Assembly (NCBI GenBank): GCA_947184155.2
Contig: CAMXCT020006637.1
Span: forward strand, 136,938-200,937
Reading direction: 5' to 3'
Origin: Cladocopium goreaui
Lineage: Eukaryota > Sar > Dinophyceae > Suessiales > Symbiodiniaceae
DNA: 64,000 nt
Shown: positions 46,801 through 58,349 of the stretch, in pieces
How the letters are laid out: each line of letters begins with the position of its first letter
Position numbering within the stretch: position 1 is the stretch's first letter
Program-made: the position numbers and the translations under genes
Notes under the pieces: generated by a model
Told to the model about the DNA's origin: nothing
Database searches by the model: none
Seen by the model: the letters and a program-made list of their open reading frames with translations, nothing else

Positions 46801-48740
46801 AATTATCCCCATCTGGTGCACCCCGGAGAGTCCTGTCCTGGGAAAATAACTGGGTTATTTTTTGGGTCCTGACCTTTTTGAGATTAAAATCCTGGTGCCT
46901 GACCTTTCTTGCCGGAATTTACAGTCTCAGACGAATGAAGTTTGCAGGCACTAATTTCCTGATGCCTCAGGTTTCCAGAAAGGCATTTCTTCCCCTCTAA
47001 TATTAATTAAATTCCTGGGTGCCAACCCTCAACAATGCTCAACAAACAACCCCTCAACATACACTGTTAATAGACTGATTTCCTGGGATCCAAGGTTGAC
47101 ATGCGTTTCGAGCACATGACAGATTCGAATGGGGGTTATCTGAAGACGAACACAAGACGAACCCAACACTCGAACATATATGTACGTCAAACACCAGGAA
47201 TAAAATGTCCCATGATTGTTTGAGGGGGTATGGTTCTTGACGTGACTTTAACAGAACCAGGATTTTAATCTTTGGAAATGGAGATATAATAATTATAATG
47301 CTGAATTTGCAAAAGTCAGACATCAGGAACAAATTCAAAAAAAGTTGTGTCAACGCGCACCCAAATTGCAAAACATGTGTTTTTTGCTGAAAATATATTT
47401 GTCCCAAAAAAGGACACATAGATATGTTCAGCTTCACCAACAATGAAACAGTGACTTGAAGAGGCCGAGGCGCAGGTGTCAAAAATAAAATCCAAGGGGC
47501 TGGACCTCGTTTTGGCTGAATACTTGCGGATGACCTTCAAAGGTTGGCATGCTGATGCGACTTTTCCCCGTGGGGCCAACCTTTGAAGATCATCCGCAAA
47601 TATTCAGCCAAAACAAGGTCCAGCCCCTTGGATTTTATTTTTGACACCTGCGCCTCGACCTCTTCAAGTCACTGTTTAAATGTTTGTGAAACTGAACATA
47701 TCTGTGTGTACTCTTTTGCATGGACAAATGTATCTTCAGTAAAAAAACACGTGTTTTGCACTTAGGGCGCGCGTTGACACAAAATTCTTGAATTTGTCCC
47801 ATCATGTCCTATCTATGGATGATTGGCCTGGTGATGCGAATCTTTTTCCCTGCGGGGCCAACCTTTGAAGATCATCCGCAAATATTCAGCCAAAACAAGG
47901 TCCAGCCCCTTGGATTTTATTTTTGACACCTGCGCCTCGGCCTCTTCAAGTCACTGTTTAAATGTTTGTGAAACTGAACATATCTGTGTGTACTCTTTTA
48001 CATGGACAAATGTATCTTCAGTTAAAAAAACACGTGTTTTGCACTTAGGGCGCGTGTTGACACAAAATTCTTGAATTTGCCCCATCATGTCCTATCTATG
48101 GATGATTGGCCTGGTGATGCGAATCTTTTTCCCTGTGGGGCCAACCTTTGAAGATCATCCGCAAATATTCAGCCAAAACAAGGTCCAGCCCCTTGGATTT
48201 TATTTTTGACACCTGCGCCTCGGCCTCTTCAAGTCACTGCTTCAATATTTGTGAAAGTGAACATATCTATGTGTCCTTTTTTTTTGGGACAAATATATTT
48301 TCAGCAAAAAACACATGTTTTGCAATTTGGGTGCGCGTTGACACAACTTTTTTTGAATTTGTTCCTGATGTCTGACTTTTGCAAATTCAGCATTATAATT
48401 ATTATTTCTCCATTTCCAAAGATTAAAATCCTGGTTCTGTTAAAGTCATGTCAAGAACCATACCCCCTCAAACAATCATGGGACATTTTATTCCTGGCGT
48501 TTGACGTACATATATGTTCTAGTGAACTTCCCCCCCATGAAAATTATTTTCCTGTTGCCGGACATTTGTACACAACAGGAAAAGAATTTTGAAATATTTT
48601 GAACCAAAATTATTTTCCTGGGTTCGAACGGACGCATGGATGTAGCTTGTGCAATCAGTGATTTCAAAATAATTTTTAAATTTGGTAGTGGGCCCCCAGG
48701 ACGATAATCTGCATCACCAGATGGGGATCATAATTACACT
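46800..48740. repeat. Palindrome with a 283-bp tandem array at its core
   Basis: 46800-47579 is inverted relative to about 48140-48740 (shared ends ATTATCCCCATCTGGTG and its complement, and a block with GATTAAAATCCTGGTTCTGT). Between them a 283-bp unit starting GGGGCCAACCTTTGAAGATC repeats at about 47572, 47855 and 48138. Frames such as KIIRKYSAKTRSSPLDFIFD recur in each copy because the DNA repeats. Confidence 0.82.
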
Positions 48741-49190
48741 ACAACTACAACAACTACTGCTACCACAACTGCAACAACAATATCAACTACACCACATTAC
48801 GCTACACTGCGCTAATTACACTGCAGCACACTACAACTACAACTACAACTACACTACGTTACACAACATTACACTACACTACGCTACTTACGTTACATTA
48901 CGCTACAAATTACATCTCCAATTGCAACTGCAACTACAATGTGACTACCACTAAATTGCACTACACGACACTACACGACACTACACTAATTACACTACAC
49001 CACACTACCACTACAACTACCTTACACTACACAACGCTACAGTGCACTACAATACACTACACTAATGACACCAAACTACAACAACTACTGCTACTGCAAC
49101 TACACTACATTACACTTATTACGCATTACAACTACAACTCCGCTACACACTACAACTACAACTACAACTGCACTACACCACACTACATTC
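48741..49190. repeat. ACTACAACTAC simple repeat, right side
   Basis: Long degenerate run of CTACAACTACACTAC and CACTACACTAATTACAC units. The open frames in it are Thr/Leu/Tyr repeats, not genes. Confidence 0.88.
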
Positions 49191-51060
49191 AGCAGTTGTG
49201 GGCGAGGTGGCCACTGCAACCATTGCAACCAATCCAAAAAACACAACTTCAACCACCTTTCGGTCCATCAGTGGATTCGCTCTGCTATCCATGATTCACA
49301 ACAACCAGCCGGTAACCAGCCTCTCCTATAGGTTTCCTATTTTTGAAACTTCCGCCACCGCCTTGCGCGGTACTATAGTGGTACAAGAACGAATGCAACT
49401 TCTAGATTTTAGGTTTCGAAGTCTTGTCTCCAGAACATAGCATGCAAGGCCAGACTCTGTGTTGAACGCTGTGTTGTCATCCACTCACTCCAGAATGAAC
49501 GATTTTATCCATGGCAGTGCTGGGGTATGTGTGGATAATCTTCAGATCATGGAGGCAAGCGAGGAAACCAACCTCCATAGTGCTTGCCAAAGGCTTTTGC
49601 AGCCCTGCCAGCTGCATCTTCATCTCTGTCACGGAGGGCTTGCCAGCCCGGGCTTTCCTGAAACATATGAGTCATATGAGGCAACATGGCTGACGGTGGT
49701 GTTCAAAAATGAAGGGAAAATAACATGTGCAGAGTATGTATGCTCAAAAAAGATACATTGCAATACGTGTGGACTGGCTAGACTCAACGGCAGCACAACG
49801 AAACAAAAAGCACTGCAGACTACTTTATCAAGTCACAATGAGCTGGGCATCGTGTCCCGGCTCCTTTATGCCCACTTGGGCCGTTCACAGCTGCGGAGCC
49901 GGGACAGTTGGACTCATGGCCAAACTCTGCACATATACATATATAATATACTATAGTCGTCTAGTTGCACCATGTTGCATCCACTTGCCAACCCAAGGCA
50001 GAACACGTCATCCTCATTCTACAAAGGCATCTTTAGCACCATGTCACATGGCCCCATGCAGCCGTCCAGAGTGCAAAACATTTCCAAAGAGTCCATATCT
50101 GTATGAAGCCCAAACAAACCTCTGGGGCACAGCTGTCCAAGACAAAGCTGAGTAATTCCTGTGAAAGCCAGCAGATACAAGGCGTCATCGTAATTAAATG
50201 CAATTAATTCCTGTTTGTCGCACTCGTGTATGTACTGAGTCTCTGCGTCTCTGTTTGACTCTCTCTTTTTGTTTGTGCCATGGTTGTGTTCATGCGTGTG
50301 CGTTTTTGCAAAGGAGGCATGTATTTTTGCTCATGCTCAGTCAAACAAAGCAAACAAAGTGAACAGAATCCCCACAGTCACCAATCTTCAAAATCTTCAA
50401 AGGGCACCTAACCTGAAGGCATCGTTCAGACTCCGCAAAGATTGATCAATTCTGAGACTCTGGTCCTTCCCGATCGCTTGGTCGCGCGGTATCACAGTGA
50501 TTTCGGCCACACGATTGCTCCACCTCTGGCCAGCAGAATTTAAGTCTTTTGGCAGTTTGGAATGGATGACCGGATGTCACTTGTTCATACTTTTCCCTCA
50601 AATTCTGGAACTTATACAGTACAAGCACCGTACTTAAGTCACATCGGGCGGGAAAAGCCACATCATCCCCATGTCACAGAGGCGATACAGAAAAGTCACA
50701 TCAGGTAGTGGGAAGTCACATCAGGGAAGAAGAATCACCATGGCACAGCCTGTTTTATCTATAATACTTCGCCAACCCCCCTGTAGCTAAACTTAGGTAA
50801 CGGCCACAACTCACTTAGAGCAGATATAACTAGGTATAAAAAGTTAACTTGAGTTAACTTGAGTTAACTTGAGTTATGTTTGTGACCCGAACTTGAGCAT
50901 CTAGAGGCAAGCAATTTCTACATGCCGCAGGTAATTGACAGAGCAATCAAACAGTGTGCCCTGACATGTTTTGCTTTGATTTATTGGAATTGTATTGTTT
51001 CTTGTTTGTTCCTATTAGTCAATACTTGTTTGCCTCAAGAATGAACATGTTATTTTCAGT
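49191..51060. other. Unannotated region
   Basis: The longest plus-strand frame (49459-49956, 165 codons) has no motif I recognise and no clear coding bias. A GTTAACTTGAGTTAACTTGA triplet repeat lies at 50841-50876. I cannot support a gene here. Confidence 0.5.
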
Positions 51061-51179
51061 TAAAAAACATGTTACAATTGACAATTATGCTATTTTTCAA
51101 AGGGTGTAGAATAGTTTTTGGATTTTTTTTGCCTCAGGTTTTGGTTTTTTTTTGGTTTTCTTTCCCGGTACCATTGGCC

Positions 51180-51370
51180 TTGTATTTGCAACCGTTTGGA
51201 ACAAGAACCTGTCATTTTGCATGGTATTTGCCACATTTTGGCATGGCCACTTTGCATTTTGCATGGCGTTTGCTACATTTGGCCATGTTTGCTTTCCATT
51301 CTGCATGGTATGTGTGATATTTTGGCATTTCAACCTCTGATTTGCATGGTATTTGCTACATTTTGGTCCT
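51180..51370. repeat. CATGGTATTTGCCACATTTTGG repeat, ~4 degenerate copies
   Basis: Units built from TGCATGGTATTTG and CTACATTTTGG recur from about 51215 to 51365 with changing spacing. Confidence 0.65.
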
Positions 51371-52395
51371 TCAACCGTTCATGTGGGTCTCTTGAGGGTT
51401 CTTTAGGCTTTCAAGTAGGGTTTCATTTAAGGCTTCCTTTAAGGGTTTCAGGCTTCATGTGGGGTTTCATTTAGGTTTCTTTAGGGCTTCATTTAAGGCT
51501 TCACTTAGGGTTTCATGTAGGATTTTATTGAGGGCTTCATTTGGGGTTTCATTTAGGGTTTCATTTAGGGTTTCATTTAGGGTCTCTCTAGGGTTTCATA
51601 AAGGGTTTCTTTACGGTTTCATTTAAAGTTTCTTTAGGGTTCGGGTTTCTTCAGAATTCTATTTACAGAATGTTTTATTCCGGTTTCATGTAGTGTCCCT
51701 TATCAGGATTTCTTTTCAGAAGTTCAAAACGTTCAAATGGGTTTCTTTAGGGCTTCTTTAGGGTTTCATTTAGGGTTTCTTTAGGGTTTTCGTTAGGGTT
51801 TCGTTTAGGGTTTCTTTAGGGTTTTCGTTAGGGTTTCCTTTAGGGTTTCATTTAGGGTTCCATTTAGGCTCTCATTTAGGGTTCCATTTAGGGTTCCATT
51901 TAGGGTCTCATTTAAAGTTAACTTAGGGTTTCATTTGGAGTTTCTTTAGGGCTTCTCATCTAGGGTTTCATTTAGGGTTTCTTTAGGGTTTCAATTTAGG
52001 GTTTCATTCAGGAGTTCATTTGAGATTTCTTTAGGGTTTCATTCCAGGGTTTCTTATCAGGACTTCTTTTCACGATTTCTAAACGCTCAAGTGGGTTCCT
52101 TTAGGGTTTCATTTAGGGAGTCATTTAGGGTTTCTTCAGGGTTTCATTTAGGGCTTCTTTTAGAGTCTCATATAAGGTTTCTTTCGGGTTTTATTTAGAG
52201 TTTCTTTAGGGTTTCATTTAAAGTTTCTTTAGGGTTTCAATTTAGGGTTTCATTTAGCATCTGATTTCTATAAGCTTTCTTTAGGGTTTCATTCCAGGGT
52301 TTTTTTATCAGGATCTCTTTTCACGATTTCTAAACGTTCAAGTGGGTTTCAGTTAGGGTTTCTTTGGGGTTTCATTTAGGGTTTCAATTTTTTTT
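51371..52395. repeat. Degenerate TTTAGGG-containing array (TTTAGGGTTTCA), ~1 kb
   Basis: A 10-13 bp unit TTTAGGGTTTCA / TTTAGGGTTTCT repeats about 80 times with variants. The heptamer TTTAGGG, the Arabidopsis-type telomere repeat also reported for dinoflagellates, occurs throughout, but units are spaced by TTTCA/TTTCT so it is not a perfect telomere tract. Ends at a T-rich run before 52400. Confidence 0.8.
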
Positions 52396-52589
52396 AAGGA
52401 GACACGTATCAAAAAACATATATGCATCAAAAAATATCCAGCACGTATCAAAAAAAATATGCATGAACAAATTCCAGCACACATCAAAAAATATATATGC
52501 ATCAAAAAAACAAGGTGCCACTGTGTGAGACCTGATGCGTTTCGTGCTCCAAACCTAGATCAAAAAAAATCCGCATCAAAAAAATATCA

Positions 52590-52615
52590 CAGTAGTAGTT
52601 GTAGTTGTAGTAGGG

Positions 52616-52651
<36 letters not shown>

Positions 52652-52800
52652 CTAATAATAGTAATAGTAATAGTATTAGTAATCATAGTTGTAGTAGGAG
52701 TAGTGGTAGTAGTAATAGTAATAGTAATCATAGTAGTAGTAGAAGTAGTACCAGTAAAAGTAGTAGTAGTAGTAGTAGTAGTAATGTTAGCACCTGATTA
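52590..52800. repeat. (AGT)n trinucleotide repeat
   Basis: GTAGTAGTAGT runs with AATAGTAATAG and AATCATAGT interruptions. A polyserine frame crosses it. Preceded by TCAAAAAATATAT-type repeats at 52405-52585. Confidence 0.9.
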
Positions 52801-53059
52801 GTAGCATGGTACTCTATTGTGGCAAAAAAATCATCCTTATTCAGTTCCATGCTGTTTGGGGGGGGCCTCTATTGTGGCAAGTTTTTTTCCATTTTTATTA
52901 TTTTTTGTTGATTCATGTTTTTAATTGTGCCTAATTATTTTTTTGAATTTATTTTCAAATGAATTAATTTAAAATTGTTTTTATGTTTTTCATTTTTTTG
53001 AAATTAAAGCTTTCAAATGCAAGGTTTGCAAATAATTAGATGCCTTATTAAACCCTGAT

Positions 53060-53690
53060 TAAAAAAAACAGCATCCAAACAAATTTTCAAGGGTGTACCT
53101 CATGAGTGGCTCAGTTACTCAATAATATGAATGTTTGGATGGTACTCTTTTGTGCCCAACAACTTTTTTGGGGTTGAAAAAAATCAAAAACCTTCTCCAC
53201 CTTTCTTTGAGTAAAGCTGGCCCATTCACTTTAGAAAACCATATTTGTGATAAAGCTTTAAAATGCAAGGTTTTCTAAATAATTAGATGCCTTATTAAGC
53301 CCTTTTCAAAAAAAACAGCATCCAGACAATTTTTCAAGGTGGTACCTCATGAGTGGCTCAGTTACTCAATAATATGAATGTTTGGGTGGTACTCTATTGT
53401 GCCAACAACTTTTTTGGGGGAAAAAAAACAAAATCCTTTCCCCAATTTTCTTTGAGTAAAGCTGATCCATTTACTTTAGAAACCCATATTTGTGTTAAAG
53501 CTTTAAAATGGAATGTTTTTTAAATAATTAGATGCCTTATTACGCCCTTTTCAAAAAAAACAGCATCCAGACAATTTTTCAAGGTGGTACCTCATGAGTG
53601 GCTCAGTTACTCAATAATAGGAATGTTTGGGTGGTACTCTATTGTGCCCAACAATTTTTGGGGTTGAAAAAATCAAAATCCTTTCCCCAA
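53060..53690. repeat. ~246-bp satellite, left block (about 2.5 copies)
   Basis: CATGAGTGGCTCAGTTACTC occurs at 53101, 53348 and 53592. Each unit also holds ATGAATGTTTGG, GTACTCTWTTGTGCC, CTTTGAGTAAAGCTG and ATAATTAGATGCCTTATTA. The block stops at about 53690, where the transposase locus begins. Confidence 0.88.
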
Positions 53691-53847
53691 TTTTCAAATT
53701 CCACCACATGCAGCACATGCAAGCTGATGCACTTTTTTTGGCACTGAAATTAAAAAAAATCCGGAAATTAATTATCTGAGAACAAAGGTGAAAAGCACTG
53801 AGCCTTGCCCAGTGCAAAGCTGCAAATCACTGTCTCTCAGTAGAGCT

Positions 53848-54920
53848 TCAGGCAGGTGCAGCTGATGTTGATGAGGTAGGTGCAGCTGAGCTCGAAGAAA
53901 TAGGTGCTGAAGATGAGCTTGCTGAGATTGTCAGGGTAGCTGACTTGAGCAGCTGCTCCAGATCCTCAGGGCCTGTGCTGAGATAAGGCAGCTTGTGAGT
54001 CTTAGCAGCCTCTGAGTGCAGGTGGTACCTGAGGCATTTGTAGGCATCACAGCTCAGGCAGCCTGACTGCCACCTGCACTTAGAACATTTGCCCAAGGAA
54101 TCCTTCAGGAGCTTGACCTTGTGAACTGAGTCCTGAGAAAGGTTTTTCCAGGTGAATCTCACTGAGTTCTTGTCCAGCTGGTCCTTGGCAGTCTGGTAGG
54201 CAACTGAGGTGATGTCAGTCAGCTTGCTCAGCCTTTTCTCACCCTTGCTTTTTTGCTGAGCAATGCCTGCCATTTGAGACTCAAGCTTAGCATGTCTGAC
54301 TTTGGCATCTTCAATGAGTGCATTTGCCTGAGCCACCAGCTTAGGCACAATAGTGGCCAACCTGAGTTTCCAATCTTTCCAGCCATCCTCAGGCCAGACT
54401 GAAGGCCCCTCACCTCTGAAAAGCCTCAGCTCTTGCTCCATGTAATGGAGCACATAGCAGCCACAAGCATTGCTGCCCACAGGCTGAGTGGCAATGTTGC
54501 TGAGGGGTGGGAGATTCAAATCAGGGTCAAGCAGGGTTCCCATGAGGATCTGCTGAGGATGAGATTCTTCATGCTCTTTGCTGAGGGAGTCATACCTCCT
54601 CCAAGTGATGGGTTGCCCAGGCCCTGCCCTCTGAGCTGCCAGCAACGTCCAGTGAAACTGGGAATACACTGGAACCAAAAGAAGCTTGCAGTGCTTAAAC
54701 CAGCTTTTCTTCAGGCCTTCCTTCAAGCCATTCAGCTGCTCAGGATTGGCATCATTCTCAAGGAGCAACTCGCTGAAGATTGGGTCCACACAGTGAACTC
54801 CTAAGAACATTAGCCTTGTCAAAGCACCATCTGAGAAGGGCCCAGCCAAGCCAAAGGTGCTGATCCACCACCTCAGGGATTTCATGGGAGCACTGCGTGG
54901 ATACTCCACTCCTTTGGGCC
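53848..54920 (-). CDS. C48 (Ulp1-like) cysteine protease domain of the pogo-like locus
   Basis: Deconjugating/processing cysteine protease fold. The frame from 54909 holds His86 in PVYSQFHWTLLAA, Asp107 in RRYDSLSKEH, Gln142 in TQPVGSNACGCYVLHYMEQE and the nucleophile Cys149 in the same motif, in the right order and spacing for a C48 peptidase. A Cys-rich stretch follows (CSKCRWQSGCLSCDAYKC, about 270-290), then a Ser/Ala/Pro tail. The upstream frame (54882-55382) runs into this one with a 1-nt shift near 54920, so the protease is probably the C-terminal part of one large polyprotein with the transposase. Proteases of this family occur in several DNA transposon groups; a link to a pogo-type transposase is not something I know of. 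Confidence 0.85.
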
Positions 54921-56008
54921 CAAGCCAACCTCATCTTCAGGATTGCAGCGCAGATGGCTCAGCATGAGGCTGAGATCTCTCTTGCTGAGCTGGGTCCACT
55001 TGGGCCACTTCACCCTCAGAACTTCAGCCTTAGAGCTCTTGAGCTCCACCCATTCAGGCTCAACATGATATGCACCTGAGTCAGTGACACAGATGTACAT
55101 ACCTGATGTGCTGCCATAAGTTAGCTTGCCATGCTTGCCAAAGCTGAGCTTGCCTGCTGCTTCTGAAACAATCACAGCTTCCTGCTTGAGAAGGGGGTCC
55201 TCAGGTGGTGCTTCCTCAGCAGGTGGTGCTTCCTCAGCAGGTGGTGTTTCCTCAGGTGGAGGCAATGGTGGTGCCTCAGAAAGGTGCTGCTTGGAGCCAG
55301 CCTTGACTAAGGCTTTAGCTTCTGATTTTTTCTTAGTACCTTTCTTCAAGTTCTTGAGCTTAGCTGATGGCTTATTCTTCATGGAAGCTTTGTTCTTGAT
55401 GGAAGCTTTGAAGGCTAGGGAGAGTTTTTTTTCTTAGGCTTGCCTTTCTGCCTGGCCTCAGGCTGGAGCCCAGCCAAAGCTTCATGCCTGCTCATGTCTG
55501 AGAGTTTCTGAGCCACTTTTTGCACAAGTTTGCTCTTATGCTTCCCCAGCAGCTTTCTGAGCTTCCTCTGCCTTTCCCTCTTAGCAACCCCTCTCTCTTT
55601 CTTGCTTTGGTACTCAGCAGTCCCCATTCTTCTGATTTGGGCTCTCCTGAGGGAAGGATGAATCCTCAGGGGCAAGGAGTTTTGAAGCTCTAGCTCCAAG
55701 TCCTCAGCAATGCCATCACAGATCCCTGGCTGGAGCTCTTCCTCACTGAAGTCCTTCTCATCCTCAGGGTGGAAATAGTCCCAGACTTGGAGGTCTGAGA
55801 TGTGCTTTGCCGTGCTGCTCAGATTCCATTCTGCCTTTGCAGGCACTCCCTCAGCATCTCTCCACTTGAGCCTGTCTCTGAGCCACTCAGGACCGTACCT
55901 CTTGGTGCCAACCTCTAAGCCCATCTCCTTAGCCCACCTCTGAGACAGGAGTTCTACAAGCCTCCCTGAGGCTGGATCAGGTCTGTAGACCAGGATCCCG
56001 TTCCTCAC
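54882..56008 (-). CDS. Linker and basic region of the pogo-like polyprotein
   Basis: Frame 56008-55415 begins with VRNGILVYRPDPASGRLVEL after the transposase end, then AEWNLSSTAKHISDLQVWDY, an acidic stretch, and a basic coiled region (KRERQRKLRKLLGKHKSKLV). Frame 55382-54882 continues with KKGTKKKSEAKALVKAGSK, a PAEEAPPAEEAPPE repeat, and a folded region with GKLTYGSTSGMYICVTDSGA. A 1-nt shift in an A/T run near 55400-55430 connects the two. No enzymatic motif is recognised. It bridges transposase and protease. Confidence 0.6.
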
Positions 56009-57470
56009 TGCAGCTCTGATGACCCATCTTTGAGATTCTTCTCAGCCATGGCTTCTTGAGCTGCCACAACTGCAGTGACAATTTCTAAGGGGCCAACTTT
56101 CCAAACTGAGTGCTCAGCTTTTCTTTGGGCCTGCCACTCAGCTCTGAGGTCAATGAGCTTGTGTCTCACTAAGGCCTTGAACCTTGAACTGCTTAGCAAA
56201 ATCAGTGTCAGTGATTTGCAACTTAGAGGTGCACTTCTCAGCCACAAGGCAGCTTAACTGATTTGCTAAGGCCATGGACTCAGTGGCTGAGTCACTGAAC
56301 ACTGAGGAGAAGCAATCCCTCATCCAAATGGATGCAGGGTACTGGGCAGCTTGAGCCTGGATGCTCCAGCTGAGGATAAATGAGTCCACATTGGCTGCAG
56401 GCTGCTGCATGATCTCAATCTTAGACATGAGCTCAGGGTGGCTCTGCCTCAGCCTCCTGTAGGGCAGCATGATTCTCCCAGCTGAGTTTCCCTGAGACCT
56501 GGTGATGACCTTCTCACCCACTTTGAAGGTTTCACCACTGAGCCATGTGCCACTCTCTGAGATGTTGCTCAGTCTGGCCCATTCACCTGGCACAGCTAAC
56601 AGCCCTTTGCAAACTGAGCCAATGATCTCCTGAGACTCATCAGCATAAACTGAGTGCAGGAACTGCCTGGCTTCATAAGTGATCCTGTACCTATCCCGAG
56701 ATTCCAATGAGAGTTGTGGATCCTGGCTGAGGCAAAGCTGGCTTGGCTGCTGCTGCATCTTTCTGAGTGCTGGCTTCTGCATCTTGCTGAGGGCTGGCTG
56801 GGACCATTTGCTCAGCATCTCCTGGAGCAGGGCTGGCTGAGCCAAAGAGACATTGCTCAGATTGGCTGGGTGGAGCTGAATCAAAGCTGGCCTGCTTCAC
56901 CAGAGAATCTTGCTCAGGTTGGCTGGCTGGAGGGCTGCTGGCTGCTGATGCAAAGCTGAGCTGCCTCACTACTGACCCCTTTGGGTGATGACTCAAAGCT
57001 CAGCTTTCTTTGTGGCTGAGGTGTGGCTGGTACAAGGGGCCCTACCATCATGTCAGGCCCATGCTCTGAGTGCATGGCTTCACTGATGGCTAGCCTGACT
57101 GAAGAGTAGTCCTTGACACCAGCTGAGGCATGCAGTTCCTCCTCAGCAAAGACAGCTCTTCTACCTGTAGCCTTAGCCCACAAAGGCACCTGATCAGAGA
57201 ATCCAATGGCCAACTGAGACCTTGCTGAAATGAACTGGGCTGGGCTGCTGAGCCTGTTGCTGTCAGCTAATGTCTGCTGAGATGCACATGCTGCTAGCCA
57301 CAGTGTGTGGTCAAACTCTTGCCAGGTCAGCTTGGTCCTGGTTTGGGATTCTACCTGAGAGATGTTTGTAAGTACCTCAGTGGACATGTACTTAGCATCA
57401 AGCCATTTGACCAGCTGAGTCTTATTTTTTTCTTGTAACCATCACTCTTCAAGACAGTGTCTTTCCTGAG
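56005..57470 (-). pseudogene. Pogo-like transposase catalytic domain (DDD), frame-disrupted
   Basis: Frame 57387-56914 holds IGFSDQVPLWAKATGRRAVF, matching the first catalytic Asp motif of the DDE_1/pogo group (N.D.TP-type). Frame 56884-56150 holds SIWMRDCFSSVFSDSATESM (second Asp) and, 35 residues later, SKLQITDTDFAKQFK, the third-Asp motif (compare LQPLDV..NKPFK), giving a DD35D arrangement. The text then continues in frame 56247-56005 as WKVGPLEIVTAVVAAQEAMA. Between 56884 and 57000 the frame changes inside a Gln/Ser-rich insertion, where alternative frames have QPEQDSLVKQASFD. Catalytic residues are all present, but the shifts need correction or recoding for an active enzyme. Confidence 0.75.
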
Positions 57471-58345
57471 TTCTCTTTCCTTAGCATCTGCCAGAAGCTC
57501 AGCTCTATCTAGAGCAGAAATATCACTCACCTGAGCTTGGTTACAAAGCTCATTGGCTGTGAGCTGCAGCCTGGCCTACCAAGAAACTCAGCAAGCTAGA
57601 TATGGTGTGACCACATGCTCTTTCAATGCTGAGCCACTGCTTCATTTTTGAGATGATGTCTGAGAATGGAACCTTTCTGCGACCTCCTGGAGCTCTTTTT
57701 ATCTTGGAGGTCTGATGCACAGGCGTGCATTTGAGGTCCTTCTCAGCTACAAGAACTTTCCAATGCTCTTCCTTCGCCAAGATGTTCTGAAGAGATCTCT
57801 TTGCAATGCCAAACTTCTCCACCTGAGCTTTCCAGAACTCTTGTAAACTGCTGAAAGAGTCTTTGGCTGCCTTCATCTCCTCACAGTATTTCAACTTAGT
57901 AGCAGCTGAGACTTCAACTCTTGTCATTTGTGAGCCTGGCACTTTTCTGTTCGAAGACTGAGGGCTGGCTTTTGGAGATCTCTGAGGCTCTCTTCTCATC
58001 AGCTTCCTCTTTTTTTGTGCTACCTCAACAAGCTCATTTTCAGTTGTGGCTACCTCAGCTTCTAACTCAGCATGCTTTCTGAGTGCATCATTCCTTTCCT
58101 GGAGAGCATCTTGCTGGAATCTGCTGAGCCTCTCTGCCTCTTGAAAGGCTGAGCTTGCAGATGTAATGGCACTGGCTGAGCTTCTTTCTTCTGGCTTACT
58201 GAGCCAAAGAACTTGTTCATGCCATACTGGACCTTTCCTGAGCTGGGTGGTGAAGACTCAGGGCTGCCAGTGGCATCCTTCTTAGGTGTAGCTTCAGCTC
58301 CTCCACCTCTAGCTCTGACTTGCTGAGTCACCTTAGTCAGCAAGA
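57470..58345 (-). CDS. PIP-box, coiled coil and CENP-B-like HTH region of the pogo-like locus
   Basis: From 58345 the minus strand reads VTQQVRARGGGAEATPKKDA, then GKVQYGMNKFFGSVSQKK: QYGMNKFF is a canonical PCNA-interacting (PIP) box, Qxx(M)xxFF. A 1-nt shift near 58130-58150 leads to a coiled coil (DALQERNDALRKHAELEAEV), basic KKRKLMRREPQRSP, and then frame 57999-57550 with SAATKLKYCEEMKAAKDSFS, FGIAKRSLQNILAKEEHW and RRKVPFSDIISKMKQWLSIE, which fit the paired psq/CENP-B-type HTH DNA-binding domains of pogo transposases. The region ends in a coiled charged segment (ALDRAELLADAKERELRKDT) before the catalytic domain. PCNA binding through a PIP motif is established for Drosophila pogo. Confidence 0.75.
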
Positions 58346-58349
58346 AGCC

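Noticed and set aside
49459..49956. 165-codon plus-strand frame as a gene
   Set aside because: No motif, no clear start context, flanked by simple repeats and crossing an AT run at its end.
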